From Cyclospora cayetanensis (taxonomy: Eukaryota > Apicomplexa > Conoidasida > Eucoccidiorida > Eimeriidae): 64,000 nt of DNA. The notes beneath the pieces are model-generated. The model saw nothing but the letters and a program-made list of their open reading frames with translations, ran no database searches and had not been told where the DNA came from. The translations under genes were made by a program, and so were the position numbers. Position 1 is the stretch's first letter, and each line of letters opens with the position of its first letter. Of the stretch, positions 1 to 12,439 are shown piece by piece. The DNA lies in NCBI RefSeq assembly GCF_002999335.1, contig NW_020312037.1, positions 124,001 through 188,000 of the forward strand, read 5' to 3'.

Positions 1-40
1 ATCCAGGGTTATGGAAATGGAAGCGGGAAGCGTGGCTGAC

Positions 41-299
41 GAGGCAAACACAGGCGAATAAGGCAGACACAGGCGGATGAGACAGACACAGGCGGATGAG
101 ACAGACACAGGCGAATAAGGCAGACACAGGCGGATGAGACAGACACAGGCGGATGAGACAGACACAGGCGAATAAGGCAGACACAGGCGAATAAGGCAGA
201 CACAGGCGAATAAGGCAAACACAGGCGGATGAGACAGACACAGGCGGATGAGACAGACACAGGCGGATGAGACAGACACAGGCAAATAAGGCGGACACA
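41..299. repeat. 19-bp minisatellite, about 13 units
   Basis: Tandem array of two 19-bp unit types. One reads AGGCGGATGAGACAGACAC; the other, AGGCGAATAAGGCAGACAC, differs at three positions. The types alternate irregularly, so whole blocks seem to have been copied between units. Because 19 is not a multiple of three and neither unit carries a stop in most frames, the array stays open as a Cys/Leu/Arg/Val-rich ORF on the minus strand. I treat that ORF as a by-product of the repeat. The array may continue left of the window. Confidence 0.9.
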
Positions 300-1623
300 G
301 CGGCAGTCATCAGGTCACATGACACGAATGGACAGGCAGCAAGAGCGGTAGAATCATGAAACGGGTTGGGGCAGACATGACAGGCCATGCACATGCGTGA
401 GGGAGGTGCACTAGTGAGGCCCCGTTCCTTGCCACTGCAGAGTATAATACGTGGACCTGAGGGAAATACAGCAACAGGTTCTGTGGCTCTGCCACTGCTG
501 CTGCTAAAGTCCTTACTGCTGTTGAAGCTGCAACAAAGGCTCTGACGGCCACTGGTATCAATGCTGTTGCTGCAGATACCCCGCTGCAGTCTTCGCAGTA
601 GCTGCTCCTACAACGGCTGCCCGGGCACAGTGCCACGGAACAGACAGGCGGCATATGCAGCTGCTGTCGATACGCCTGGTGCTTCTGCTGTTGATTTTCC
701 CGGTGTTACTGCTGCTGCGGCTGTTGCTGCGCTGTCTGTCTGCACACAGAGGGCGTGAGAGAGGTGCATCCGCTGTGGCTTCTTCTGGTAAGCCTTATGC
801 TCCAAGGAAGGCTCGTGCGACTCCTGATCGCATTGATATAAGTCGCCTGATACATGCCGATCGCCGCAAACGCTGCTGCTCTGCCGGAAGGAGAGACGGT
901 GCTAGCAGCAGCTGCTGCTAATATACTCTGTATCGGCGTGCTCAAGCCAAAACAATCAAATCCAAATAAGCTGGAAAAGTGCCCTTTCTCGTTTCGCTGC
1001 GTGGATGCTAGGGCGGCGCAAGTCCATAGGGCCCCCTGGGCAGTAGGATGCAGTTGCTTCTGTTGTTCTCTCCGCGGAGAACAGAAAACTTTTCCCACGA
1101 GAATCCGAAGGCAAAGAACTCTTCCGAGGTGTCTGCACGAGTTTTATTTTGGTGCTCATTGTTAACGAAAAACTGCTGCCCTTGGACTATGCTGCTACTG
1201 CCACCTCGGCAAGACTCTGCCGAAGGGGGCCCTAGGGGCCCCTTGGCTAAACAGACAGCATTGCAGTGCGCCTCGTCGCCAGGGTCACCGTAACCAGGGC
1301 GTTTTTTGCCTCCACTCTGTGTACTTCGTCTCTATTTGTTCTGTACTCCGTGCTTCCGTTCTAAGGGTATCCCCGCCGCTTTTCTACCGTGGCCTCTAGC
1401 TACCAGGGGTTGTACAGCTGCAGCAGCTGCTGCTGCTCCTGCCACGGCGTCTCTTGAGCACGAATGACGTGGAGGGTTACGTGAATCTCAGCGTGCTATC
1501 TAACGCTTAGTGGCCCTTCGCTGTGGCTTCCTCAAGCTCCTTGCAGCACTAACGACCGCAGTCGCGCCAGCACAATCAACCGCAGACGCAGCCGCAATAG
1601 CGGCTGTCGCACAAACGAATCCG
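300..1623. other. GCT/GCA-rich low-complexity DNA, no supported gene
   Basis: The stretch is rich in GCT, GCA and CTG triplets (clearest at 480-760 and 1410-1450). It gives short Ala-, Leu- or Cys-rich ORFs on both strands. Some plus-strand pieces look weakly protein-like, for example an Ala/Thr/Val-rich stretch near 490-600 and another near 650-760. Stops interrupt them, and no pair of splice sites joins them into a recognisable protein. Upstream exons or the 5' UTR of the gene starting at 1624 could lie here. Confidence 0.4.
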
Positions 1624-4207
1624 ATGGGCCCACGCCAGCGTGGAGGGGGGAACTCTCAGGTTGCCCCCCTATCCAAAGATGGTCTTGAGCCCCTTGATGT
1701 CGAAACAGCCCCCGCCACCCCGGAGCGACGGCGGGTGATCTTCTTGAAATTTGGCATAATGGCAGTTCTCTTTGTTAGCGCTCTTGGGTGCTTGGCGCTG
1801 CTATACTTCAACCTCCCAGGTGTGATGGGAACATGGTTGCTCTCGACAATGTTTCTGCCTAATGGGGTGCTCGCGGCCAAGAGGGCGACTAGGGGTGTTA
1901 GGGTTGTGCTGCACACGCCGTGTGGCCGTGTCAATGATTGTAGGCCAGTGAAGGTGTCTGTCTAGTGGGCTGTGCGTGGAATTCAATACGCTGAACAGGC
2001 TCTCCAAGTATAGCGCTAACACCATGTGTGCTATCCGTGCCGCAATCCACCCCCTCCCCCCCGTTATGTGCTTCTGCAAAGGGCTCTGCCAATTGTTTGG
2101 CCTTCTTAGTGGCCTTCCGACCCTCTCTACTCTCCCTTTTTGCCTCTAGTTGGCCTCTGCTGCTTCCGCAGGCTTAACTGGAGAGGCTCGAGCGGAGCTG
2201 GAGGCCTCCCTTCCCGCATCCTTCTCCGAGTTGGGCCGATTGCGAGAGCTCACGACCCTCCGGAAGATTTGCGCCGCAGTTGCAGTGTACAGGCAGCAGC
2301 ATCCTGTGGCCCTCGCGTTGCTGCTCTCCTACTTTTACCTCCTCTACCAGTCATTCCCCCTCTTCATGTTCCCCTTCTCGGGTATCGTAGTGGGTGCCTC
2401 TCTGGGCCGATAACACAACGCGCGTTGGCGTTTGGTGCGGTTTAGAGCAAACGTATTATAAAAGGCGCATGACGCTGCGAGGGTTCTGCTGATGTAGCCT
2501 CCTGCCTGCATGCGCCTCCATTAGCGTGTCGCTGCACAATGGCTACTCCTGCGAACCCCCAGCTGGTATTGCCGTTCATGACCGTTGCTGCTGCTTCTGC
2601 TGCTGCTGCTTCAGGCTTGGCCATGGCCGTTACACTGTTGCTCGGGGCCTTGTACAGCCCATTGTTCGCGTTCTCGCTGGCATCCTTGCTTTCCGCCGTG
2701 GGACCAAGCCTTGCGTATTTCATGTTCAAGGCTTCCGGCCGACCCCTTGTGGTAAGCGTGTGCGCCGCTTTTTTGCACCCGGCAGGCTGCCCTAATTTCT
2801 CCCCCCTTCCACGCCTCGTTGCGTACAACAAAGCTCTTGTAACTCTCCGCTTCTCACAACTGCTCTAGCGCTTGGCTAAGCTCCGCAACACGCGCTATCA
2901 AGGGCCTCTGTGTGCACCCTCTCTTCGGTGCCGCTGGTCGGCCCATGCTGCTATTTGTTTCGCGTACTGCTGCTCTCGCCGAACCCCCTGCAGGTTCGCT
3001 TCTTCCCCAATCAGCTGCAGCGGATGCGCCGCCTTATCCACCCCAAGCAGAGTAGTGGTAACCGTGGCCGCCATCGTAGCCCCCTTCCGATAGAGCATAA
3101 AGAAATTGCATGCAAGACTGGTGCAAGTGCCACGCACCAGAAGCAATCAAAGACTTGGGAGACGCAGCTGGATTTGATGCTAACGATTCTGTTCCTGCGG
3201 GTCTCACCCTTCCCGAATTTGGTTATCAATGCGGCCTGTACGACCTGGCACTCATTTCATCTCAACCCCTCTCACCTACGGCTTCGCTTAGTTCTTCACT
3301 GCACATTTTGTACTCTTGGCATAATGCTTCTGATATATATACACGGCATCTCTCTCTTATCATGTTGCGCTTCCCCCATCCGGGTTCACCGTATTGTGCG
3401 TGTGTATACATGTGTGTTTGTGTGTTTGTTTGCTTGGCTGAATGTTTGGCTGATTGTTTTGTTGCATGCGCGTGTCTGTGTCGCCCTTCTCCCCGCCCCC
3501 TCTTGGGATCCCTTGCCCACGTTTCTCACCTAACACCTGCCTTACTAACTGAACCGATGTCACCAGTATTCGGTTGTACATCCGCTCTAGGATTTGTTGG
3601 GGCCGTCCGCTTGCAGCGCCTGTCTTGGACGTTCCGTTTGGGCCCTTCTTCGTCGCCACTTGGCTGGGCTTGATGCCTAATTCAGCGCTTTTCGGCAAGT
3701 TCTGGGGCTTTAGGGTTGACGGTTTAAAAGGACTCGAGAGGCTAGGAAAATTGCTTTTTTGTGCAGCCGAAACGGATCTGATGGTTGAGGCTCTTGTTGC
3801 CTGGGTGTTGCTCTTCTGCAGTCTCCATGGGCTCTGCCTTGGGAAGCCTGGACTCCCTCAGCTCTGGTGAGGCTGCTGCAGCGCCAGCCGGTCGTAGCAT
3901 GAGCATTTAAAACGGCAGCTGATTTCCGTTATGTCCTGAGATCCCCATGTTTGGTGGCTTTAGGGCCGTCTGGCGCCTGCATGCCTGCAGGCGTGCATGC
4001 AGTGCAGCAATCGGCCAGCCTCCTGCTGTAACTGTTGCAGGGATAACATGTCCTACGCCCTCACCTATTACTGCTGTCATTGCAGGCTGGAGGCCCTTCG
4101 CCGTTTTTGCAGTCGGAGCAGTCGCTGTGGCGCTGCTTAAAGCGGCCCTGAAAAAGTTCAGGCCGTCTCGATTCGTAGAGGAGGAAGCTGTTGACTCCGC
4201 CGAGTAG
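1624..4207 (+). CDS. VTT-domain membrane protein, TMEM41/DedA-like (7 exons)
   Basis: Proposed exons are 1624-1819, 2172-2381, 2615-2751, 2994-3237, 3617-3694, 3822-3866 and 4086-4207. Together they make 1032 nt (343 aa), with intron phase agreeing at every junction. The N-terminal 40 residues are polar, then hydrophobic segments follow. The family signature is clear: a Ser-Gly-Arg-Pro-Leu-Val turn at the end of exon 3, LFLRVSPFPNLVINAAS across exons 4/5, PVLDVPFGPFFVATWLGLMP in exon 5, and VSMGSALGSL in exon 6. These match the SNARE-associated (VTT) domain of TMEM41/VMP1/DedA proteins, with a plant-like flavour. Known family members are ER membrane lipid scramblases acting in autophagosome and lipoprotein formation; that role here is inferred. 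Exon 4 carries a polar insertion of roughly 45 residues before the LFLR motif. The intron after exon 5 begins GCAAGT rather than GT. ATG 1624 is the first in-frame Met after the stop at 1501; an earlier 5' exon is possible. Confidence 0.82.
3392..3480. repeat. TG/TTTG-rich simple repeat in VTT gene intron 4
   Basis: Imperfect TGTG and TTTG runs inside the intron between 3238 and 3616. They explain the Cys/Val/Leu-rich ORFs crossing this stretch, which are not exons. Confidence 0.7.
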
Positions 4208-7200
4208 CTGCTCTAGAAGCAGGAGCTAGTTGTGCTACTTCGACTCAAGTGCTTTCGCCCGTTCAGCAGCCGGTTCTGCATCCGTTGTCGCTATCAAGAT
4301 GGATATATCGGCATCCGCAGAGGAAGGCAAAGGCGTCGGAAGGCAAGGCGCACAAGGGGACGCCGCCATGTGTCCTTATCTCCTTAAAGAGCAGATAACC
4401 TAATGCCGAGTCGTGAAAGGAGCACTATCTAATATATTCTCGCGGCAGCAAATGCATGCAAGCTGAGGCAAGGGGTGTACTTGTGAGCCCCCGACAAATA
4501 GCTGCTGCTGCGCACGCTTGGGGACGATCCAGATGTTAGGTAGTAGATGCAGAAAGGCCGGGCCTATCGGTAGACCACGCACCTGAGGGATTGTAACAGG
4601 GCCGCCCCTTTTCATTCTACTGCTTTGGCGGCACACATCTACACAGGTTTGTCATTTCCTGAGCAACGCTGCAGTACGGTGATGGGTTAAGCTACACTTG
4701 GACACATTCTGCCCTAGTAGTTACTTTTAGCATAGCATTAGAGCGATTTGATCATTTGTCTTGGCTGTTAGTATTTTTGACCATTTCAGAGTACTGGTAG
4801 CTCGATAAAACAGGCACATTGTTGTGAGCATACCCCCTAAGTGCAAGGTGCAACTAGCTGTGAATGCACGAAGTGTTTATAAAGTGCAGCAACACGCACG
4901 TTATCTGGCCCTTTAATTCTTGACATGTCGAAACTCTGAGCGCCTCGGGTAGGGAAAAAAGATTCTCTTGGAAGGGCTTTTGATTAGTTTCTATGAAGTT
5001 CGTATCAATTCTGGAGTACAGTGCCCCCGGGCCCAGGCCATTGATAGATTTTTAAAGCATGGAAAACAATTTCAGGCTCTTAGCTAGTCTATGTTGATAA
5101 TGAGAAACAAGGCAGTTCTCAGGCTTCCCATCGGCTCAACTTCATCCACAGACCCCTATTGCCTCCTGGCACTTTACTGCCTGGGCATGTTCAGGAACCG
5201 CTGGTGTGGCTAAAGACATTTTTAGGTGAAAATCTAGGCAATTTATCCTACTAGCCTCGCCACTCCTCTCTGCATTCTGCAGCTCAGATTTGTGCGAGCG
5301 CAGCGGGAGAGAATAACTTCATATGATATTCCTTCAAGCACTGGTATGATTAAACTGCTCCTACATACTATTTGATGCAGAGCACGGTGAGCTTACACCG
5401 CAACCCTATGCTGGATGCGCTCCAGCGGCTAATTTAACGGGCACTAGTGTACAGCTTTCCAGTGTGTTAGGGATGCCCTATGTTGCAGCCTGACTGTCCA
5501 CTCGCCTTCGGGCACTCACTAACGGAGTGCCAAGCAGAAAGCTGCTCACTAAGAGAGAGCATATAATGTTTCCGTAAGCGTTCTTAAAATTGGAATGCTC
5601 TGGCTCTCCTGGAAGCTATGGGAGGAGAAATGCAATGGGCGGGACCGTGTACTGCGACGCAGCGGCTCCTTTGCTTGTACAGTGGGCCAGCAGAATTACG
5701 GTAGAAGGGTCCCGACTAATGTATTGTTGGCATGCTCCAAAGCGCTAGTGAATCCTTACATCCCATGGCACAACTTCGGGGATAAATCCTCTGGAGGATC
5801 AGAAACAGAGGTAAGCACACAACCTAGTGGGCCTGTATGCAGCAAAACTGCACTCGCGGCATGCACTCATTGCTTGGCAGATGAATGCACACTGTAGGCA
5901 CTAGCTCGTATTAAATTGGATTTCTCGTGTATCTTTTGAGCATTAAGGCGCTTAGCCATTAACAAGAGGCACTGCAGATTCGTACGCCCGTGAAGCAAGG
6001 ATTTCGCCGTTCTCCGATTAATTGTGGAAATGAAACCACCCCATTATTTGCGTCATTTTATTTTCCCTCCCAGTAAATCGTAAGAGTATGATCATCCTCA
6101 ACTCAGTAGAAAGTTGAAGACCGGAAAATGGACTAGAGGCTTGTTTGTACTCCGGCAGCTTATAATTACCTTGCCAATGGAGCCCACTTAAACTGTGTTG
6201 AAGCTATAAAACCCAAGACCCAGCTTGTTGTGCTGGCACCAGGGCACCTAGGGGTCACCCTTCAAGGTTGAACAGGCTTCAAGCTTTAATTCTGGAAGGC
6301 TTTGGTTTTTTCTCAAAGCATCTGTGTGTTTCTAGTATCGGAGAGTGTCTACGTCGCTGTTAAAGGTCAACTTGCACACTTGCCGAAGCCGGCATTGAGA
6401 GCATGGAAACGTGGCCATCAAGATAGCTCGCCAACATTGTCTTTTAAGGAAAAACGCATTGGTCGCTACCCACGAGAATAGCTGACCCTATAAAAGTTCA
6501 GGACTTACAAGGGCTTGAATAAGACCCATACTTAGTGATTAATGAGATTGGCGCACTGGAGGCGCTTGGTGCTACATCGTGTTCGGTGGATTGGGATAGC
6601 ACCAAACTTCATCAGTATGCGTCGACCCAAGGAAGGGGCTGTTTCTGGCGGGCAACGCCTGCGGAGACAGATTCCGAGAATACCTCATGTGTCAGCACTG
6701 CTTAAAGGTCACTACTGCGTAGGTTTGAAGCCCTAGGTCTAATGTACACTGCGCCCCCAAAAGGTGCCGCAGCTCTAGGCAATCTCTGCTACCCAAGTGC
6801 TTCTCTTCAGACCCTCGAGACCCCAACAGCAGCCGAATAATAGTTATAAATGCTGATGAATTTGAATAGTGTCCTATTCTTGTTAGTAGAACTGGTTGTG
6901 TGCTTCAAGGAAAGGGCCAAGTCAACAGAAGACAACACTTGAAGACTGTTCGGCTACTGTAGTTGATCGCTGCACAAAGGGTTGCGCGCAACGGAAGGTG
7001 GGCTTCGGCGAAATGTATCAAAGGTAGACCTTCAATATTTGCTTATCCTTTAGCCCTGCACACCGTTAGGATCGATATTCGTTGTTGAGTTTAACCGTGT
7101 GGGAATACCAAGCAATTATAACAAAATTTGGTATAAAGCTCTTCCCCACAATGTACGCACGCTTCGGCGCCAACCATCTTGGGGCTCTGAGGACTGTGAT

Positions 7201-8579
7201 AAACCGTAGACGCCTAGGGCCCTCATCCTTCAGGCGTTAGTGCCAAGAGCGCGCCTTTCACTGCGAAGGAAGCAACTGGGGGAGCGAATATGTTTGCGTT
7301 CTGCATTTAAAGATCTCCGTGAGGCGACACCTATTTCCATATTTAAGGTAAAATTAGAAGTTTTCGAGTTTCCTTCAAACGAGACTTCCCTTGTTCCCAG
7401 CCGGACCCTCTGGGTCCCTGCATGTTAGGGGAGGCAAGGCTACAGCGGGCGTTACTCAAATCTCACAGTATTCCTTGAATCCACAGCTGCTTGCTGATAG
7501 CATCTAGAAGCCATGAATACACACAAAGCACACAATGTTGCTGTTTTTCTGTATTGAGCTAACGCTACTCTTCAATTAATGTTGCGCGACCAGACAAGCA
7601 AATCAGTCATTTCGTTACTATCAGCGAAGACGACTGATGCAAAATAGAAAGCGCCTATGTGTTGATTTTTCTGATGCATTTTTCCCTCCCCATCCCTTCG
7701 CACCCGTGTGTTTTCTACGTGTCCGTTTTGACCAACTACGCCCACGACAGCGATGTATGGACCCGCCCTATCGCCTTTTCCAGGCAGGCAAAAATGCAAA
7801 AACAGTGCAAGTGAGGAATAAAAGTATGTCGTGAAGTGAAATCTATGGGCAGAGAGAAAATCACACTTGCCAACAACGAACGAGGGATCAAAGCAACACG
7901 AAGGCGGCGATGTAATGGCTTGCGTCGCAGCGCCTAAATATGTGAGCCTCCGGCGACGAGAATACTGAAGACAAGTCATATGTTTAAAGGGACTCACGAT
8001 TCACACCAGTACAAGAGTACCTCGACGCCTCCTAAAGTAGTCCATCAATGCACTTGCAAACGGTTCATGCAGCATAGTCGTCGCAGAGGTAAAAGGAAGA
8101 GCTTCGAGACGACATACTTGAAATTACCTGCTAATAATGTTAAATATAAAGAACACCTTCATAATAATAACCGGCAACATATGAGTGCAGTACTCATTAA
8201 TGAAAGTATATTCATTACACAGAGCATGGCTGGGGAAAGAGTTACCAAGGAACGCGAGGGCTAGCGTCCGGCGTCCATGCCAATTTAAATTGGTGCCGAA
8301 GACAGCAGCAATTTTTCCGCAGGCAACGAAGCTCGTTACTGCATATCCGTGAGCCATCGAGGCTGACGTGCTCTACCCCATTTCACTAGTCACTTTTTTT
8401 GCGCATACATTCACGTGTACAGACAAACAGTTCTCTAAGTCTTTCAGATGGTGAGGGTAGTGCCTGACCATGGTTTATCAGCTTTAGGCCCTGAGTAGTG
8501 AAGGGATGCTCAATGTGAACTAAGGTTGCAGGAGAACAAAGAGCAGACAAATGTTCTGTTTGTTGTAGGCCCAGTTAGT
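4208..8579. other. Repeat-derived region without a supported gene
   Basis: Apart from the LTR-like fragment near 4730-4930, I find no domain. Base composition is more AT-rich than in the flanking genes, and ORFs are short on both strands. A few short open stretches next to AG or GT sites could be exons, for example 4210-4380 on either strand and 4400-4636 on the minus strand, but none can be joined with confidence. Part of it is probably the decayed interior of a retrotransposon whose left end is at about 4730. Confidence 0.45.
4730..4930 (+). repeat. LTR-like fragment of the chromovirus family
   Basis: This segment aligns by eye with 22330-22510 in the same orientation. Shared blocks include CTTGGCTGT, a GAGTACTG..TAGCTCGATA block, AGGCACA.TGT and AGTGCAGCAA. 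Related copies lie at 12440-12720 (minus) and about 54780-54870 (plus). The block sits at the boundary of the retrotransposon relics, so I read it as the end of an LTR plus the start of the internal region, in a copy whose interior is no longer recognisable. Confidence 0.55.
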
Positions 8580-8639
8580 TCAAGGAAGAAAATAAAACAT
8601 ATCAATCGGGATTGTGCGACCATAAATTTGCAAATACTT

Positions 8640-8962
8640 CAGGTGAGTGCCCAGCTGCCTCAGCGTGGCTCTCAGTGATGTACTATCGTCAATGTGTACG
8701 CTGTTAATAAAGGTACACCAGAACACATTAACGAACTTAGGATCCATAATCGTAATGATACTACTTAAAATAACGCCGGGCTTCCATATCTAAGTAAGAA
8801 ACAGCTGCGACATCCTTGAGTCGTGATACAGCTGGAGTAAGGGATTATGAGGGCACATGTGCTGAGTCTGTCGACAATGATGTAGGTGTTGCCGTAATCC
8901 TTGACCTCCGACAGTTCAACAATAAATTCCCTAGACAATGCCCAAATCCTTTCAGGGACCAA
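8640..8962 (-). pseudogene. Retrotransposon integrase core fragment (copy A)
   Basis: The minus-strand reading from 8962 contains IIVDRLSTCALIIPYS, which matches the VVVDRLTK...FIP block of Ty3/gypsy integrases. It is preceded by a region corresponding to the catalytic Asp segment (SREFIVELSEVKDYG). Below 8780 the frame is lost, but a split reading continues with blocks resembling the DPKF..FW segment and the L..LG.THLKYLQ segment. Frameshifts and stops make it non-functional. Confidence 0.65.
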
Positions 8963-9379
8963 GAGCCTTTAAAGCAGGCCAGGTTGTAAACAATATACGG
9001 CCTCAGCCGCTAACAAGCTGCACATGACCGTGCACAGACACATGCCCAAGACGCATCCCAAGCCACGCCCCCAAAAGGCCGTGAGAGCTTCCCCAATCTT
9101 ATTTGGACCCCTTTATAGTGTGTCAAGCCATGGGAATGTGCTCCGTGCAAATCTATCGTGCTGGTGCAAATTCAAATATGCAAGCGATGGAGTCCCTGCC
9201 ATGTTTTGAATCACACCACGCCATGCTGAGGTGGTGGGGCTTCACTGCTTCGTCTTTATGAATTTTGCTATAATAAAGGATAGATGAGTGTCGAAGCGTA
9301 GGGTGTACACAATTTTAACGAAAGCCGTCACTCATCACAGAGAATAGCGGTCGCACTGCACAATCATCGGCCGGCGGTG

Positions 9380-9560
9380 TATCGCAAGAGCCCTTCAGCC
9401 ACCACGTTGCAGATGTCGTTAATGAACTTCACCGTGAAGTACTGCAGGAGGTGTCACAGCCAGCGAATCAGCTTAAGATTATTCAAAAACTAAACCCTCT
9501 CCGCTAGGTACATTAAGGACCGATGGTCGGACTGGACAGCAAAAATGCGACGGCATTTTT
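9380..9560 (-). pseudogene. RNase H C-terminal remnant (copy A)
   Basis: Minus-strand translation gives the block VQSDHRSLMYLAERV, then a Trp-Leu and LLQYFTVKFI segment, and then VVAEGLLRYTAG. This corresponds to the TDHKSL..L, W...L..Y.F.I and ADALSR blocks ending the Ty3/gypsy RNase H domain. At least two stops fall within it. Copy B has the same segment in a more open frame at 24415-24560. Confidence 0.6.
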
Positions 9561-11606
9561 CATGCCCCATTTTAGCACACTGAGGTCTTCTCCAGCAATT
9601 GATACCGCTACTAAGTGTTGGTAAAGCGATGTTAATACCAAGCAGCAACTTGATTTTGGAGAGCCTCCAGTCTATGAGGAAAAAAACTATTTATCGCTAC
9701 GTCACTACTATTGCCTGCTTGGATGAAGCGACGTTCCTTATCACGCTGCACGAATACTAGGGGGAGGAGTCAAGCGTCTGATTAGCGTCCATGCTGCAAA
9801 ATCAGCCTCTTTTATCTAAAACATAGGCTGTTTCTATAGTGAAAACATTGAGAGGAGAGGCGATTCGAGCATATGTAGGAATAAATTTTTTGGCTTAAAG
9901 ATTCACGTTTGAAGAACTTCCCAGCGTCCTTGTAGGGCGCAGAAATTAAGGAAATGACTGATCCAATTTGTGTTAGCTTTGGTTCAGCTTCCGCAAGTGT
10001 ACACGGACCCCCCGGAAAGCAATTCTGATTCGAAACATCAACGTGTGCTTGCCTTCTCATGCCACTGCTTGTCTTGTAAATGCTGGAGCGCACGCTGCAG
10101 TTGTTGTATGTGCTTGTTAACATTTAAGCTAAATACTAAATGCCATCCTCTCCTTTTTAATAGGCCCATGAAAATCCGTATGAACTTCAGAGTGCAATGG
10201 CACTTCGGCATGACCAAGCCCGAAATCCGAAAGCCATATAGATATACTTGAGTTCGCATGCACGAGAGTAGAATGCGGTTGTGTGCGTGTCATCAAGATT
10301 AATGGGGATTTGCCAGAGAACGCTTGTGAAATGGACTATCGAGCAGACTGTCTCGAAGTATTTATTACACAGCTCGCCAATGAGAAATTGGGAACGTCTG
10401 CTTCATGGTGATTGTCTTCAGGTACCTCACGTTAGCGCGCATGCGTTACCTCCCGTCATCATGTCAGCGACAATACTAGGTTAGGACCAAAAGCGCTGAT
10501 CGACTCCTGCACTTCGCCCTCTTTAATAAATCCTCCACCTGCCTTCCAGAATCCTCGTCATGCAGTGAAAGCTTTCTCTTCCACAAACGCAACTTGGGGC
10601 TAAGCCAGGGATTAGCTCGATACGATGTAGAAGAGCAGCAGACGGCCACCGTGCTGGCAGTTCAGCAGTTTTTGCACATCCGGAAGCTCCCACATAATAT
10701 TTGCCCCCTGGCGCTGTCCCTCGGCTGGACCTTCAATAAGGTTTTTGAATGACAAACCCGCTTCAGACAGGAGATGCATGTTGACATTCGTCTTCGCACT
10801 GCTGCGGAGCCACCTACATAAAGAACCTGCCTCACGGTGTTGAGGCATCAACTCTACCCCACTCACCATGGATGAAGTAAACTTGCTAGGGGGACCACGA
10901 GGATCTTCTTCCTATCGATTTCTGCCATACAAACCTTCACAACGCGCAGCTGTGACCCTATGTGTATCTTCTATCAAGGCACCAATGGCGTGCCTAGGAA
11001 TACGTCCTGGTGCACGGGTCCGACGTAAAAGGACCATGCTAGTAGGGCCCACTTTCAACATTAGGTAGTATTTACTGCCCTAGCCTTGTCAATGGTCGCA
11101 TTCTGCCGCCCTTCAGCCAGCCTGAAATTTAGGGAGTATGCTAACTAGTGAACAGACAGCTTGGACTTGTGTGCCGTCTGCTCGAGTAACACATTCGTTT
11201 CATATCACTGTTAAGCAGTGCTGCACACACAACTTTTAACTTCATGGTGAAGCTGCGTCGGAGTACAATTGATCCATGGTGGATCCCATGTTGCAGATCT
11301 ATCCTTCGTACACCTCTCGACTCGTCACAGATTGCGTAAGGCATTTTTGTTTCCTGGCGCACCTTATTCATGGACCACGTAGCCAGCTCTCGCTTTGCCA
11401 ACACCGTTGCTCAAGTTCTTTGGCTATTCGCATGCGCGTGCTCTTCCAAACTTTGAACAATCACCCACAATAGAAAGCAGAAGCTCTGTTGGAGACTGGC
11501 TGGGACTGCTCAGGAGCGTGCCTTCCCTCAGGCTTTCGATGCAGTCCACCGTAGACTGTAAGCTACTGTAAGGTGACACAGCCCCGATATCCATAGGTTT
11601 AAGATC

Positions 11607-12178
11607 TTAGCTTGGCTCCTCTTTTCCACCCATAGATGCGGGCGTTGCGCGCATTCGATCCTGAACCCTCAAATAGTATTCGTTTGTGGATGCCTCGTCG
11701 GTCGGTTGCTTATTCGCTGAGTCCTTGCCCATCCTGTGTCCACCTGACCTGACACTAGGCGTGAACCTGACTAAAAACAATTTAAAAAGTGTGTCTTCGT
11801 TCACACTGCAGCTTTTACGAGCCAAAATGTCATATTTCTCGATATACCAATTGATCGACAGCTCCTGCTGCTCCAGCTTTCTCAACGTTCCCAAGGCTTG
11901 CTGTTGACCTGATTTCGGCATTCACCGATGAGTCAAGGCGTGCACGAAGGCTTGGACAGTAGTAATTCCTGCAGACAGCCGCTTTTATCTGCATTACTTA
12001 AGCTGCATTTGAAGTGCTTTTCGCACCATAAAACTTGAACAGCACTCGTTTTTTTATCTGGAGGTTGCAGAGCGAGGTACATCTTCAACCAGTTGATGAG
12101 ATAGCTGAGTGCTTGCACATCCTTACGGCCGCCATAGTTCTCAGGTATGTAAAACTCCCAGAACGGACCCATTAGCAT
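11607..12178 (-). pseudogene. Retrotransposon Gag capsid remnant (copy A)
   Basis: Two minus-strand ORFs (12178-11933 and 11921-11607) lie end to end in different frames. The first has YIPENYGGRKDVQALSYLI, like the P..F.G....V..WL start of retrotransposon Gag capsid. The second has LSINWYIEKYDILARKS followed by LFKLFLVRFTPSVR, the usual Y...F..LA....E....LF...L.P..R pattern. A frameshift separates the halves. This is the only recognisable gag in the window; the corresponding part of copy B is deleted. Confidence 0.6.
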
Positions 12179-12439
12179 TTTCGGCTGGAAAATCGTGGCT
12201 TTCCACCAGCTGTGGAGCTCCTGCGCTCACATGATCTTGCATGGCGTCCAGTGTCAACTCAACAGACGTTGGGCCACCGTCTACTTCCATCGATGTCTTT
12301 TGGCTATTGCCACAAAACATCAGATTATTTAATGGCCAGCTAGCTTGATCAAAACCGGTCAACCTTTAAAATCCTCCTACTGCATTCACAGCAAGATGAA
12401 TGCGGAAAAGCTTCATCGAATCATCAGGCTTTATCAACC

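Noticed and set aside
9..260. 83-codon minus-strand Cys/Leu/Arg/Val-rich ORF
   Set aside because: It is only the translation of the 19-bp tandem repeat, with no start context or domain.
41..299. Possible CRISPR-like array
   Set aside because: Units are head-to-tail with no unique spacers, and the genome is eukaryotic.
2869..2990. Alternative VTT exon starting at 2869 (RLAKLRNTRYQG)
   Set aside because: Its frame cannot be joined to the conserved LFLRVSPFPN exon by any available donor, whereas the acceptor at 2993 joins exon 3 in phase 0 and stays open to 3237.
4208..4380. Extra C-terminal exon of the VTT gene, or the end of a convergent minus-strand gene
   Set aside because: Both strands give plausible Ala-rich text; the VTT frame already ends in a natural charged tail at 4207 and no donor leads out of it.
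9490..9500. Telomere-like CCCTAAA/AAACCCT repeats
   Set aside because: Only isolated single units occur, with no tandem array, so there is no sign of a chromosome end or interstitial telomeric block.
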